A program made the position numbers and the translations under genes. 56,188 nucleotides of DNA from UMGS1387 sp045539625 (GTDB lineage: Bacteria > Bacillota > Clostridia > Oscillospirales > CAG-382): the NCBI GenBank assembly GCA_045539625.1, contig JAZQFS010000120.1, positions 1-56,188 on the forward strand, written 5' to 3'. Shown piece by piece: positions 24,816 through 32,989 of this stretch (the first letter of the stretch is position 1; each line of letters opens with the position of its first letter). The notes beneath the pieces are model-generated. The model saw nothing but the letters and a program-made list of their open reading frames with translations. It was not told the origin of the DNA and ran no database searches.

Positions 24816-25979
24816 ATGTTGTTAGCACAGACACCGCCAATGGGCTGGAACAGCTGGAACACCTTCGGACATCAGGTGATCGAAGAGGTGGTACTTAAGG
24901 CTGTTGACTTTATGGTTGAACAGGGCTATAGAGACGCAGGCTATGAGTATGTTGTAATTGATGACTGCTGGGCGCTTATGGACAGAGATGAAAATGACAG
25001 GCTTGTACCCGACCCCGAAAAATTCCCTCATGGAATGAAATATGTTGCAGATTATATTCATTCAAAAGGCTTGAAATTCGGTATGTATTCATGTGCAGGC
25101 ACAAGAACCTGCGCAAGATATCCTTCAAGCTACAATCACGAATATATTGATGCCAAAACCTTTGCGGAATGGGAAATTGACTTTCTCAAGTACGACTTCT
25201 GCAATTACATAGGCGGAGACGATAAGCGTTCTTATCTTACAATGGCACAGGCTCTGAGAACAAGCGGACGTGATATTCTTTTCTCTGCCTGCCAGTGGGG
25301 TACAAATGACCCTGCTCATTGGATGCGTGAGGTCGGTGCTCATATGTACCGCTCAACAGGCGATATAAACGATTCCTACGAATCAATGATGAAAATCATG
25401 ATTGAACAGCAGACCAATTTCCAGGGCAACGGTGCCGGCTGCTTTAACGACCTTGACATGCTGACGGTCGGTATGTACGGTCAGGGACTTGTTTCACGTC
25501 CTTCCAAGATGACATACGATGAGTACGAAATGCAGTTTGCATTCTGGTGCTTTGTGGGTGCTCCCCTTATGATGGGTGCAGATTTAACAAAGGTTGATGA
25601 CCAAATCAAGGCTCTCATGCAGCACAAGGAGCTTATCCGCCTTAATCAGGACAAGGAATGCAGACCTCCCATGTATCTTACTAAATACAAAATGAATATT
25701 GATGCTCACGCTACAGGTTGGAATCAGGGTGCGGTTATGAAGTACGTAAGACAGCTTGAAAACAACGAGTTTGCTGTGGGTATATTCAATCTTCGTGACG
25801 GTGACTCACACTTTATTGTTGATTTTGAAGAGCTGGGAGTACCTTTCGGACAGGGCTATGGCTTGGATATAACAGATGTAATCACAGGCGAAAAAATCGG
25901 CGTTAGACGTAACGATATTTACGGTACGGTTAAGATGCACGGCTGTAAGATTTACAGATGCAAGACGGTTAAATTATGA
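24816..25979 (+). CDS. GH27 alpha-galactosidase, first copy
   Basis: The 387-residue enzyme belongs to glycoside hydrolase family 27, which releases terminal alpha-galactose (or alpha-N-acetylgalactosamine) with retention. The hallmark start PPMGWNSWNTFG is followed by YEYVVIDDCW (44-52), the nucleophile Asp127 in KYDFCN, and the acid/base Asp183 with Arg179 in RSTGDINDS. There is no signal peptide, so it acts on imported oligosaccharides. The C-terminal beta domain starts near residue 300. It is followed, overlapping by 4 bases, by a small Cys4 protein and then a second GH27. The ribosome binding site is AGGAGG. Confidence 0.92.
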   Translation: MLLAQTPPMGWNSWNTFGHQVIEEVVLKAVDFMVEQGYRDAGYEYVVIDDCWALMDRDENDRLVPDPEKFPHGMKYVADYIHSKGLKFGMYSCAGTRTCARYPSSYNHEYIDAKTFAEWEIDFLKYDFCNYIGGDDKRSYLTMAQALRTSGRDILFSACQWGTNDPAHWMREVGAHMYRSTGDINDSYESMMKIMIEQQTNFQGNGAGCFNDLDMLTVGMYGQGLVSRPSKMTYDEYEMQFAFWCFVGAPLMMGADLTKVDDQIKALMQHKELIRLNQDKECRPPMYLTKYKMNIDAHATGWNQGAVMKYVRQLENNEFAVGIFNLRDGDSHFIVDFEELGVPFGQGYGLDITDVITGEKIGVRRNDIYGTVKMHGCKIYRCKTVKL

Positions 25980-26209
25980 GAAACCGATGCATAAAGTGCA
26001 CAAATGAGATAGATGTAGACAATACGGCTCTTTGTATGAAGCTTTACGGAAAAGATACAACAAAATTCTTTTGCTATGAATGTATGTCAAAGGAAGAAAA
26101 TTTCCCCGTTGAAAAGCTTTATGATTTGGTTAAGTATTACCGTGAAATGGGCTGTATGCTGTTTACACCGCTCCCTGACGAGGTAAATAAAAACGGAGGT
26201 ATATTATGA
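25976..26209 (+). CDS. Small Cys4 zinc-ribbon-like protein
   Basis: This 77-residue protein has two CxxC pairs, CIKC near residue 5 and CYEC near residue 33, spaced like a zinc ribbon, followed by a helical tail. Its start overlaps the stop of the first GH27 in ATGA, and its stop overlaps the start of the second GH27 in ATGA. It is therefore translated from the same message and coupled to both. The family is not recognised. It could be a metal-binding adaptor or regulator; its tight placement between two paralogous enzymes is the main evidence that it matters. Confidence 0.7.
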   Translation: MRNRCIKCTNEIDVDNTALCMKLYGKDTTKFFCYECMSKEENFPVEKLYDLVKYYREMGCMLFTPLPDEVNKNGGIL

Positions 26210-27405
26210 TTGTCAAAACACCGCCTATGGGCTGGAACAGTTGGAATACAATAGGACCTGAAATAAACGAAGAAACAGTAATAAAAATTGCCGATATAAT
26301 GGCAGAGCAAGGATATAAAGAAGCAGGCTACGAATATGTAATTATAGATGATTGCTGGCTTTTGCGTGAAAGAGACGAAGACGGAAAGCTTGTACCCGAT
26401 CCAAAAAAATTCCCTCACGGAATGAAGTATGTTGCGGATTATGTTCATTCAAAGGGCTTGAAATTCGGTATGTACTCCTGTGCGGGAGCAAGAACCTGTG
26501 CAAAGTATCCTTCAAGCTATGAGCATGAATATACAGATGCAGAAAGCTTTGCAGAATGGGGCGTTGACTACTTAAAGTATGACTTTTGTAACTTCTACGG
26601 AGTAAATCCCAAAAGAGCATATTTTACAATGTCACAGGCACTGAGAGCAACAGGCAGAGATATTCTCTTTGCCGCCTGTAACTGGGGCTGGGGAGATAAA
26701 AACGGAATTCCTTACGGAAATCACATTGAAATCCACGAGGGAGAAAAGCTTGCAGGCGAATGGATGCGTGAAGCAGGTGCTCACACCTACCGTTCAACCA
26801 CCGATATAAATGATTCATGGGAAAGCACCAAAAAACTCATTGAGTTCCAGCGTAAAGCCTATAGCACCTGCGGAACAGGCTTCTTTAACGATATTGATAT
26901 GATGACAGTGGGAATGTACGGCAAGGGACATGTTGCAAGACCTGTTAATACAGAGTATTGCGACTATGAGCTTCAGTTTGCATATTGGTGCTTTGTGGGT
27001 GCTCCTCTTATTATGGGAGCAGATTTGTCTAAGGTTGATGATCAGTGCAGGGCGCTTATGCAAAATAAAGAGCTTATCCGCATAAATCAAGATAAGGAGT
27101 GCAGACCGCCTCATTTTCTCGGACATGATAAACCTTACTCCACTTATAACGTAAACGGTGTATATGTTTATTGCAGACTTCTTGAGGACGGAGAATTTGC
27201 AATCGGCGTATTCAATCTTTACGATGATGCAAAGAGCGTTGTTGTGCCTTTTGCCTGCCACGGCGTACCCTATGCAAGCGGAAAAAAGCTTGATATTACC
27301 GAGCTTGTTACAGGGGAATATGTGGGAACAAGGAGAGGGGATATGGTGGTATCTCTTCCAAAACACGGTGCAAGAGTTTACAGATGTAAGATTGTAGAAG
27401 CATAG
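26206..27405 (+). CDS. GH27 alpha-galactosidase, second copy
   Basis: The 399-residue paralogue of the preceding GH27 shares PPMGWNSWNT, YEYVIIDDCW, the nucleophile Asp126 in KYDFCN and the acid/base Asp200 with Arg196 in RSTTDINDS. It differs by an insert near residues 160-185 (WGWGDKNGIPYGNHIEIHEG) close to the active site, which would change substrate choice. It has no signal peptide. The ribosome binding site CGGAGG lies inside the end of the small Cys4 gene. The tandem arrangement suggests duplication followed by specialisation on different alpha-galactosides. Confidence 0.92.
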   Translation: MIVKTPPMGWNSWNTIGPEINEETVIKIADIMAEQGYKEAGYEYVIIDDCWLLRERDEDGKLVPDPKKFPHGMKYVADYVHSKGLKFGMYSCAGARTCAKYPSSYEHEYTDAESFAEWGVDYLKYDFCNFYGVNPKRAYFTMSQALRATGRDILFAACNWGWGDKNGIPYGNHIEIHEGEKLAGEWMREAGAHTYRSTTDINDSWESTKKLIEFQRKAYSTCGTGFFNDIDMMTVGMYGKGHVARPVNTEYCDYELQFAYWCFVGAPLIMGADLSKVDDQCRALMQNKELIRINQDKECRPPHFLGHDKPYSTYNVNGVYVYCRLLEDGEFAIGVFNLYDDAKSVVVPFACHGVPYASGKKLDITELVTGEYVGTRRGDMVVSLPKHGARVYRCKIVEA

Positions 27406-27424
27406 TTAAAAAGAACCAATAGAA

Positions 27425-27453
27425 GGGCTGTAGCAAAACTGTTGCTACAGCCC
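27425..27453. terminator. Bidirectional terminator
   Basis: GGGCTGTAGCAA pairs perfectly with TTGCTACAGCCC around a 5-base loop between the convergent GH27 and amidase genes. Confidence 0.9.
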
Positions 27454-27473
27454 ATATTTTATGCTGTTATTTA

Positions 27474-28232
27474 TCAGTTTGACGGTACATCGATGTACTG
27501 AGCAGAGGCAAAACCTAAAATTCCGTTGTACTCCACTACATACCATAGACCTGTTGTGCAGTAGACGTTGACGCTTTCGCCGTTGGGAATCTGTGTGAGA
27601 ATATTTGCTTCAAGATTGGGACGCTCACGAAGATTAAGTCGACCGCCTGCCGTTGTAACAATGCCTTTGCGTATGCCTGTGTATTCGTTTGGAGATACAA
27701 ATAAAACACCTAAGTATTCGGCAACGCCCTGTACAAGATTTCGTGCTATTTCATTGATGTTGTTTTTTATCCATTCGGCATCACCGGGATTGTCGTGGTA
27801 AGCAATCTCCACAAGCACCGCAGGGGCGACTGTTCTTACAACTTCTGCTAGAGACGTTGTGGGAACAGTTCTCACGTTTGACGGTCTGGGGTATATGCTC
27901 ATAAAGTTGTCGGCAAGCACTGTTGCCGCTTCTCTGCCGTTTCTGCTTCTAGTGTAGTAATAGAAATCTGCACCCGTCAGACGTCCTGCAAGATTTTCGG
28001 GGGAAGCGTTGGAATGAAGTGCAAGATGCAGGTCGTAGTTTCCTGCGTTTGATGCGGCAATGGCACGGGCAAGGCTCTCGTTTGGTTTGTTGCGGGTGTA
28101 GGATATACCCGAGGAAATAAGATACGGCTCCATGGCATCTGCTATAAGATTCATATAGTACTCCTCTGAGCCTGAACCGTCATAATAGTTGTTGTATTCC
28201 TGAGTTGAAGGACTTAAATATATACTGGGCAT
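27474..28232 (-). CDS. N-acetylmuramoyl-L-alanine amidase with SH3-like domain
   Basis: The 252-residue protein has an Amidase_3 catalytic domain (about 1-180) with IYLSPSTQEYN at the start, LHLALHSNASP carrying the zinc histidine, and VLVEIAYHDNPGDAEWI carrying the catalytic glutamate. A C-terminal bacterial SH3 domain (about 195-248; GRLNLRERPNLEANIL) follows. Family members cut the bond between N-acetylmuramic acid and the stem peptide. No signal peptide is seen, so it may act in the mother cell during sporulation or be released by lysis. ATG 28232 follows AGGAGG at 7 bases. It is divergent from spmA. Confidence 0.88.
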   Translation of the reverse strand: MPSIYLSPSTQEYNNYYDGSGSEEYYMNLIADAMEPYLISSGISYTRNKPNESLARAIAASNAGNYDLHLALHSNASPENLAGRLTGADFYYYTRSRNGREAATVLADNFMSIYPRPSNVRTVPTTSLAEVVRTVAPAVLVEIAYHDNPGDAEWIKNNINEIARNLVQGVAEYLGVLFVSPNEYTGIRKGIVTTAGGRLNLRERPNLEANILTQIPNGESVNVYCTTGLWYVVEYNGILGFASAQYIDVPSN

Positions 28233-28342
28233 AGCTGTACCTCCTGTAATGTTGGTTAGTACATTGTATTCACGGAAAATAAAAAGTGACACACAGTAAT
28301 AAAAAAATGTTTCCTGTCATAACAAATTAAAGAGGTGAGATT

Positions 28343-28936
28343 ATGCTTGGTAAAACTTTTGCCGTAATAATGCTTTTGTCTTTTGTTACTTCTATGGTAA
28401 ACGGTACAACCGAAAAGTTGTCCTTTGAACTGATTGAAGCTCTTCCTGAGGGGGTAAATCTGTGTATTTCCATACTTGGAATGATGTGCTTCTGGTGCGG
28501 AATTATGAGAGTACTTGCACATGCAGGAGCTTTGGACGGTATGGCGAGACTTTTGAAAAAGCCGATAAAATTCATATATGGAAGTAAAAGACTTACCGAT
28601 ACCGATTTGCAGAACATTTCGGCATCCTTTGCCGCAGATTTTCTCGGTCTTGGCAATGCAGCGCTTCCATTCGGCATTGCTGCGATGAAAAGCCTTAATA
28701 AGGATAACCGAGACAGTGCAAGCCATGAGGCTATTATGCACGCCGTAATCAATACAGTACCTATACAGCTTGTGCCCGCAACGCTGATTGCTTTGAGACA
28801 GCAACACGGAAGCATCAATCCCTTTGATGTTGTGCCGTATATATGGCTGTGCTCCGTGATTGTGACAGTGTTCGCAATAGCTGTGTGTAAGCTGTTTCGT
28901 GCGTTTTCAGAAAAAAGGAGAAAGTATGACATTTGA
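28343..28936 (+). CDS. spmA: Spore maturation protein A
   Basis: SpmA is a membrane protein needed for normal spore core dehydration, acting with SpmB in the forespore. The 197-residue product has about four membrane segments and the family run IMRVLAHAGALDGMARLLKK, then FLGLGNAALPFGIAAMKSL and AIMHAVINTVPIQLVPATL. The ribosome binding site is GAGGTGAG. The stop overlaps the start of spmB by 11 bases. Its presence supports a spore-forming host. Confidence 0.93.
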   Translation: MLGKTFAVIMLLSFVTSMVNGTTEKLSFELIEALPEGVNLCISILGMMCFWCGIMRVLAHAGALDGMARLLKKPIKFIYGSKRLTDTDLQNISASFAADFLGLGNAALPFGIAAMKSLNKDNRDSASHEAIMHAVINTVPIQLVPATLIALRQQHGSINPFDVVPYIWLCSVIVTVFAIAVCKLFRAFSEKRRKYDI

Positions 28937-29447
28937 TTTTTCATCATATATTATGCCGATAGTGTTAAGTGCTGCGGCGGTTATATTTTTGGTTAAAAAA
29001 GATTGTTTTGCTGCCTTTGCCGACGGTGCTTCTGACGGAATGAGATGCTGCATTGAACTTCTTCCCGCAATGCTTCTTATTATGTGCAGCGTGAATGCGA
29101 TGTTCTCAAGCGGACTTGCTGACATAATCTGTAAGGTGTTTTCGCCTGTTTTGTCGGTTATAGGTGTGCCTGATGAAATGATTCCTACAGTTGTGCTCAG
29201 ACCTTTTTCGGGAAGTGCCTCCACAAGCCTTGCACATAAACTGTTTTCGTCAAGCGGGGCTGACAGTATTCCTTCAAAAATAGCATGTCTTCTTATGGGC
29301 TCAACCGATACCCTTCTGTATACCCTTGGAATGTATCTGTCATCAATTAAAGTAAAAAAGACGGGGTATGCCATACCCGCGTCTTTAATAGTATTTGTAT
29401 TCAGTGTCATAGTGTGCACAGCTTTGGGAAATGCCGTGTTTGCTTAG
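28926..29447 (+). CDS. spmB: Spore maturation protein B
   Basis: The 173-residue partner of SpmA has several membrane segments. It shows the conserved CIELLPAMLLIMCSVNAMFS, RPFSGSASTSLA and STDTLLYTLGMYLSSIKVKK. ATG 28926 is chosen because AAGGAGAA precedes it inside the end of spmA; the longer frame at 28899 has no ribosome binding site. The TAG stop overlaps the stop of the convergent MATE gene by three bases, so no terminator separates the two. Confidence 0.93.
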   Translation: MTFDFSSYIMPIVLSAAAVIFLVKKDCFAAFADGASDGMRCCIELLPAMLLIMCSVNAMFSSGLADIICKVFSPVLSVIGVPDEMIPTVVLRPFSGSASTSLAHKLFSSSGADSIPSKIACLLMGSTDTLLYTLGMYLSSIKVKKTGYAIPASLIVFVFSVIVCTALGNAVFA

Positions 29448-30838
29448 CTTTCGTTGCTGTCCACAATGTTCTTTGCCCAAAAGCCGTTTTTAACAAGTAT
29501 AAAACCGATAATAACTTTGAAAATTTCAATCATTAGACTTGCAAAGTAAACGGGCACTATGGAAAGCTGAGTGAATCTTGCCAGTACATATGCAAAGGGG
29601 ACAGTGATAAAAAGCATGTATACACTGTCAAACAAGAAGGTGATAAGTGTCTTTCCGCCGCTTCGAATTGCAAAGTAAAATGAATTCATCAATGAGTGAA
29701 GCGGCATATAAATTGCCTGACATATTATGAACCGAGCAGCCAGAACTTTTACAGAATCTGAGGTGTTGTAAATTTCGGGATACAGTCCGCTTGTAAGAAC
29801 CATTACCACACCTAACGCAGAGCATATAACAAGCGATAAAAACGTCAGCTTTCCGTTTGTGTCCTTGGCTTCTTCGATTTTGTTGGCTCCCAGTAATCCT
29901 CCGACCATAACAGAAATAGAGCTGCCGAAGCCGATGATTGCAACAGTAAATACATTTGAAATGGTAGAGCATATGTTGGTAGCCGCAACCACATCAAGAC
30001 CTCTAAGAGCATAACAGTAATTCAGAAGTGCAACGCCGAGAGACCAGCAGGCCTCGTTTGCCATCAAGGGCAGAGCTTTTGGAAGTATACGTTTTGTAAG
30101 TGATACGGGAACGGTAAAGCTTTTGAACAAATCCTTTGCAAAAGGACATTTTCTTTTGTTGATGTGAACGAAAGCACAAATGACAATGGCTTCCACAAAT
30201 CTGGACATAACGGTCGCTATTGCAGCACCCGTAACTCCCAGCCTCGGAAAACCGAATTTGCCGAGAATTAATAAATAGTTGAAAATAAGATTCACAAACA
30301 CAGCACAAATTCCCGAAATAAGAGGGATAACCGGCTGCTCGGTTTCACGAAGTGTACTGCTGTATACCTGTGAAATTGTAAAGGGGATAAGACCTATAAG
30401 CATAATGCCCAGATACTTTTTTGCTTCATTAAACGCAATTTCAAGATTTAACTGCTGGTCGCCCTGGTGAAGGTAAGATTTGATCAAAAATGAGCCTGCA
30501 AACTGAAAAACAATAACTGCGATGAATAAAAGAATCAGAGCACTTGCAAACTTTAAACGTACTGTTTTACGAATACCGTCGTTGTCGTTCTTGCCGAAGT
30601 ATTGAGCCGTGAATATACCAATACCGCTGACAATTCCAAAAAGAGCAAGGTTAAAAACAAATAAAAGCTGGTTTACTATGGCGACGGCGCTCATTTGCTC
30701 TGTGCCTACGGTACCGACCATTATGTTGTCAATCATACTGACAAAGTTTGTAATTCCGTTTTGAATCATAATGGGTAAGGTGAGGGCAAAGACTTTTTTG
30801 TAAAAAGACTTGGTTCCCACATATTTTTTAAGCAGCAT
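29444..30838 (-). CDS. MATE-family multidrug/cation efflux transporter
   Basis: The 464-residue protein has 12 predicted membrane helices in two six-helix halves. The N-terminal MATE pattern LTLPIMIQNGITNFVSMIDNI with GTEQMSAVAI, the second-half LPLMANEACWSLG and the length all fit a Na+- or H+-coupled exporter of drugs or metabolites. The start has GGAGG 7 bases upstream. Its promoter is close to consensus. No dedicated regulator is adjacent, so the substrate is open. Confidence 0.9.
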   Translation of the reverse strand: MLLKKYVGTKSFYKKVFALTLPIMIQNGITNFVSMIDNIMVGTVGTEQMSAVAIVNQLLFVFNLALFGIVSGIGIFTAQYFGKNDNDGIRKTVRLKFASALILLFIAVIVFQFAGSFLIKSYLHQGDQQLNLEIAFNEAKKYLGIMLIGLIPFTISQVYSSTLRETEQPVIPLISGICAVFVNLIFNYLLILGKFGFPRLGVTGAAIATVMSRFVEAIVICAFVHINKRKCPFAKDLFKSFTVPVSLTKRILPKALPLMANEACWSLGVALLNYCYALRGLDVVAATNICSTISNVFTVAIIGFGSSISVMVGGLLGANKIEEAKDTNGKLTFLSLVICSALGVVMVLTSGLYPEIYNTSDSVKVLAARFIICQAIYMPLHSLMNSFYFAIRSGGKTLITFLFDSVYMLFITVPFAYVLARFTQLSIVPVYFASLMIEIFKVIIGFILVKNGFWAKNIVDSNES

Positions 30839-30871
30839 TTTGTGCCTCCGAGCAATAAAATATCATTGCAT

Positions 30872-30900
30872 ATTCTATCATTAACTTTTGCTTTTGTCAA
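30872..30900 (-). promoter_or_regulatory. Promoter of the MATE gene
   Basis: On the minus strand TTGACA (30900-30895), a 17-bp spacer and TAGAAT (30877-30872) lie 34 bases before the start codon. Confidence 0.75.
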
Positions 30901-30945
30901 CCGAATATGGATTAAAAAATATTTTCTTTTTTTTGTAAAAAGGTA

Positions 30946-30974
30946 TTGACAAACACATTTTGATGTGTTATAAT
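30946..30974 (+). promoter_or_regulatory. Perfect consensus promoter of tRNA-Pro
   Basis: TTGACA (30946-30951), a 17-bp spacer and TATAAT (30969-30974) are seen. The spacer carries an inverted repeat, AACACAT and ATGTGTT separated by four bases, that extends into the -10. Confidence 0.85.
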
Positions 30975-31017
30975 ATCACACGTTGTGAGCGAGGAACAAA
31001 GCCTTGCAAAACAAAAT

Positions 31018-31093
31018 CTGGGTGTGGCTCAGGTGGTAGAGCGCTACCTTGGGGTGGTAGAGGCCGTGGGTTCAAGTCCCGCCACTCAGACCA
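31018..31093 (+). tRNA. tRNA-Pro (GGG)
   Basis: It spans 76 bases with an encoded CCA. The acceptor is CTGGGTG with CACTCAG, and the D-arm contains GGCTCAGGTGGTAGAGC. The anticodon stem CTACC/GGTAG encloses TTGGGGT, so the anticodon is GGG. The T-arm is GTGGGTTCAAGTCCCGC. Confidence 0.95.
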
Positions 31094-31514
31094 AAGCAAG
31101 AGAGTATCGGAAAAACCGGTACTCTTCTTTGTTTATGCGGGACTTGAAGCCTAAGAGGGCTTCGAACGTCAAGAAAAACAGCCTGTTACGGCTGTTTTTC
31201 AGTGAGAAGGTGCGAAACGGGTACCGCAAAGCGGTCGTTGAGCAGTGCAGACGCGAAGCGTATGGGTCCCGCCACTCAGACCAAAGCAAGAGAGTATCGG
31301 AAAAACCGGTACTCTTCTTTGTATATGCGGGACTTGAAGCCTAAGAGGGCTTCGAACGTCAAGAAAAACAGCCTGTTACGGCTGTTTTTTAGTGAGAAGG
31401 TGCGAAACGGGTACCGCAAAGCGGTCGTTGAGCAGTGCAGACGCAAGGCGTATGCGTCCCGCCACGAATAATCAAGCAAAAGAGTATCGGAAAAACCGAT
31501 ACTCTTTTTTGCTT
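31076..31514. repeat. 190-bp tandem repeat built on the tRNA-Pro tail
   Basis: Units start at 31076 and 31266, with a partial third at 31456, exactly 190 bases apart and nearly identical. Each full unit contains the last 18 bases of the tRNA (through CCA). A terminator-like hairpin follows (31101-31125 in unit 1). Next come the stem GAAGCC/GGGCTTC, a perfect 10-bp hairpin AAAAACAGCC/GGCTGTTTTT, and ACCGC/GCGGT. The partial unit ends in a strong terminator. Open frames here are by-products. Confidence 0.92.
31474..31514. terminator. Strong bidirectional terminator
   Basis: AAGCAAAAGAGTATCGG (31474-31490) pairs with 31496-31514 around five A residues, with T-rich runs on both strands. It closes the tRNA-Pro repeat and serves the convergent trkH. 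Confidence 0.88.
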
Positions 31515-31528
31515 AGGTAGAACATATT

Positions 31529-32980
31529 TTAATGCTTTTTCCAAGTGGAAGGAATAAGTGCGATAAGAATCGGGAATATTTCAAGACGACCGAAAATCAT
31601 ACTCATTGAAAGTAAAATTTTTGATGCATCCGTGAAAGCTGCAAAAGAGCCTGCAGGACCTACAATATCAAAACCGGGACCTACATTGTTAAAGCAGGTG
31701 ACTGCTGCTGTAAATAACGATTCAAAATTAAACGGTTCAAGAACTGAAATTATGAAGAAGATCATAAGAATGAACATCATATATACTGCAAAATAAGTGG
31801 ATACACTTCTTTGAGTATGATCGTCAATCTCTTTGCCTTCAAGCTTTACGGAAGCAACGGCACGAGGATGGATCATCTGCTTGATTTCCTTCTTAATCAG
31901 CTTGAATATAATAATCACTCTTGACATTTTGAGACCGCCTGCTGTAGAGCCTGCACAGCCGCCGATAAAAGTAAGAATGAAGAGGGTACATTTTGAAAGG
32001 GAAGGCCATAGGTCAAAGTTTGCTGTCGCAAAGCCTGTTGTTGAGCTTATAGATGCTACCTGGAAAAATGCATCTCTCAAAATATCTGTCGAAAATCCCT
32101 CTTTCCATATGCTCAAATCTGCTGTGATAAGAAGGGTTGAAACAATTACCAAGCACGTAAATACCCAAAGCTCGGTGCTTTTCAGTACTGCTTTCCATCG
32201 TTTGATAAGAAGGAGAAAATACAGGTTAAAGTTTATGGCACTTATATACATAAATACGGCAATTACCCATTGACAGTAGTGTGAATAGCTTGCAATGCTG
32301 TCACCTCTTATGCCAAAGCCGCCCGTACCTGTGGTGGCAAAAGAGTTTACTATACTGTCAAATATTGGCATACCGCCTGCAATTAGCAGAAGCATTTCGG
32401 CGAGAGTAATACTAATATAAATAATGTAAAGTACCTTTGAAGTATCCTTTGAACGAGGCACAAGCTTACCTACAACAGGTCCCGGCATCTCGGCACGTAA
32501 AATGTGAATGGATCTGTCAGAATCGTTTGAAATAAAGGCTATAACAAAAACAAGTACGCCCATACCGCCAATCCAGTGGGTGAAGCTTCTCCAGAACAAT
32601 ATACCTTTTCCAAGAGATTCAACATCTGTGAGAATTGAAGCACCTGTTGTGGTAAAGCCGCTGGCAGTTTCAAAAAAGGCGTCTGCAAAGCTTGGGATTG
32701 AGCCGCTGATCATATATGGAAGGCTGCCAATAAGCGAAGTGAACAGCCAGGCAAGAGCAACTATAAGAAAGCCTTCCTTTGCATATAAAACACGGCTGTG
32801 GTTTCTTGTGATAAGCCTTAAAAATAAACCGAGAAGAAGAGATATTATGCTTGATACCAAAAATGCAAAAACGCCGTTCGGCTCTCTGTAAATTACTGAA
32901 ACAAGCATAGGCAGAAGCAATATAAGCGACAGAGCTTCAAGCAGTCTTCCTGTAATACTGAATACCAATTTTTTGTTCAT
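31529..32980 (-). CDS. trkH: Potassium uptake membrane subunit TrkH
   Basis: TrkH/KtrB proteins form the K+ pathway of a low-affinity uptake system gated by a TrkA ring. The 483-residue product has the four pore-repeat layout with SGFTTTGASIL and FWRSFTHWIGGMGVLVF, then FATTGTGGFG, SISSTTGFATA and CFNNVGPGFDIVGP, whose glycines line the filter. It lies 9 bases after trkA on the same strand, so the two are an operon. The small gap and shared stoichiometry support a functional pair. Confidence 0.94.
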   Translation of the reverse strand: MNKKLVFSITGRLLEALSLILLLPMLVSVIYREPNGVFAFLVSSIISLLLGLFLRLITRNHSRVLYAKEGFLIVALAWLFTSLIGSLPYMISGSIPSFADAFFETASGFTTTGASILTDVESLGKGILFWRSFTHWIGGMGVLVFVIAFISNDSDRSIHILRAEMPGPVVGKLVPRSKDTSKVLYIIYISITLAEMLLLIAGGMPIFDSIVNSFATTGTGGFGIRGDSIASYSHYCQWVIAVFMYISAINFNLYFLLLIKRWKAVLKSTELWVFTCLVIVSTLLITADLSIWKEGFSTDILRDAFFQVASISSTTGFATANFDLWPSLSKCTLFILTFIGGCAGSTAGGLKMSRVIIIFKLIKKEIKQMIHPRAVASVKLEGKEIDDHTQRSVSTYFAVYMMFILMIFFIISVLEPFNFESLFTAAVTCFNNVGPGFDIVGPAGSFAAFTDASKILLSMSMIFGRLEIFPILIALIPSTWKKH

Positions 32981-32989
32981 AAGCTCACC

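Noticed and set aside
28233..28342. Sporulation sigma-factor promoter for spmA or the amidase
   Set aside because: A GAATACAAT-like -10 is present, but the spacing to any -35 does not fit sigma-E or sigma-G well enough to report.
31266..31283. Second tRNA-Pro gene
   Set aside because: Only the last 18 bases of the tRNA (part of the T-arm, the 3' acceptor strand and CCA) are repeated. The rest of the cloverleaf is missing.
30985..31479. Open frames within the tRNA-Pro repeat region on both strands
   Set aside because: They run through the tRNA, hairpins and a tandem repeat. They exist because the repeat length keeps the frame open only in part, and none has a ribosome binding site or a protein-like sequence.
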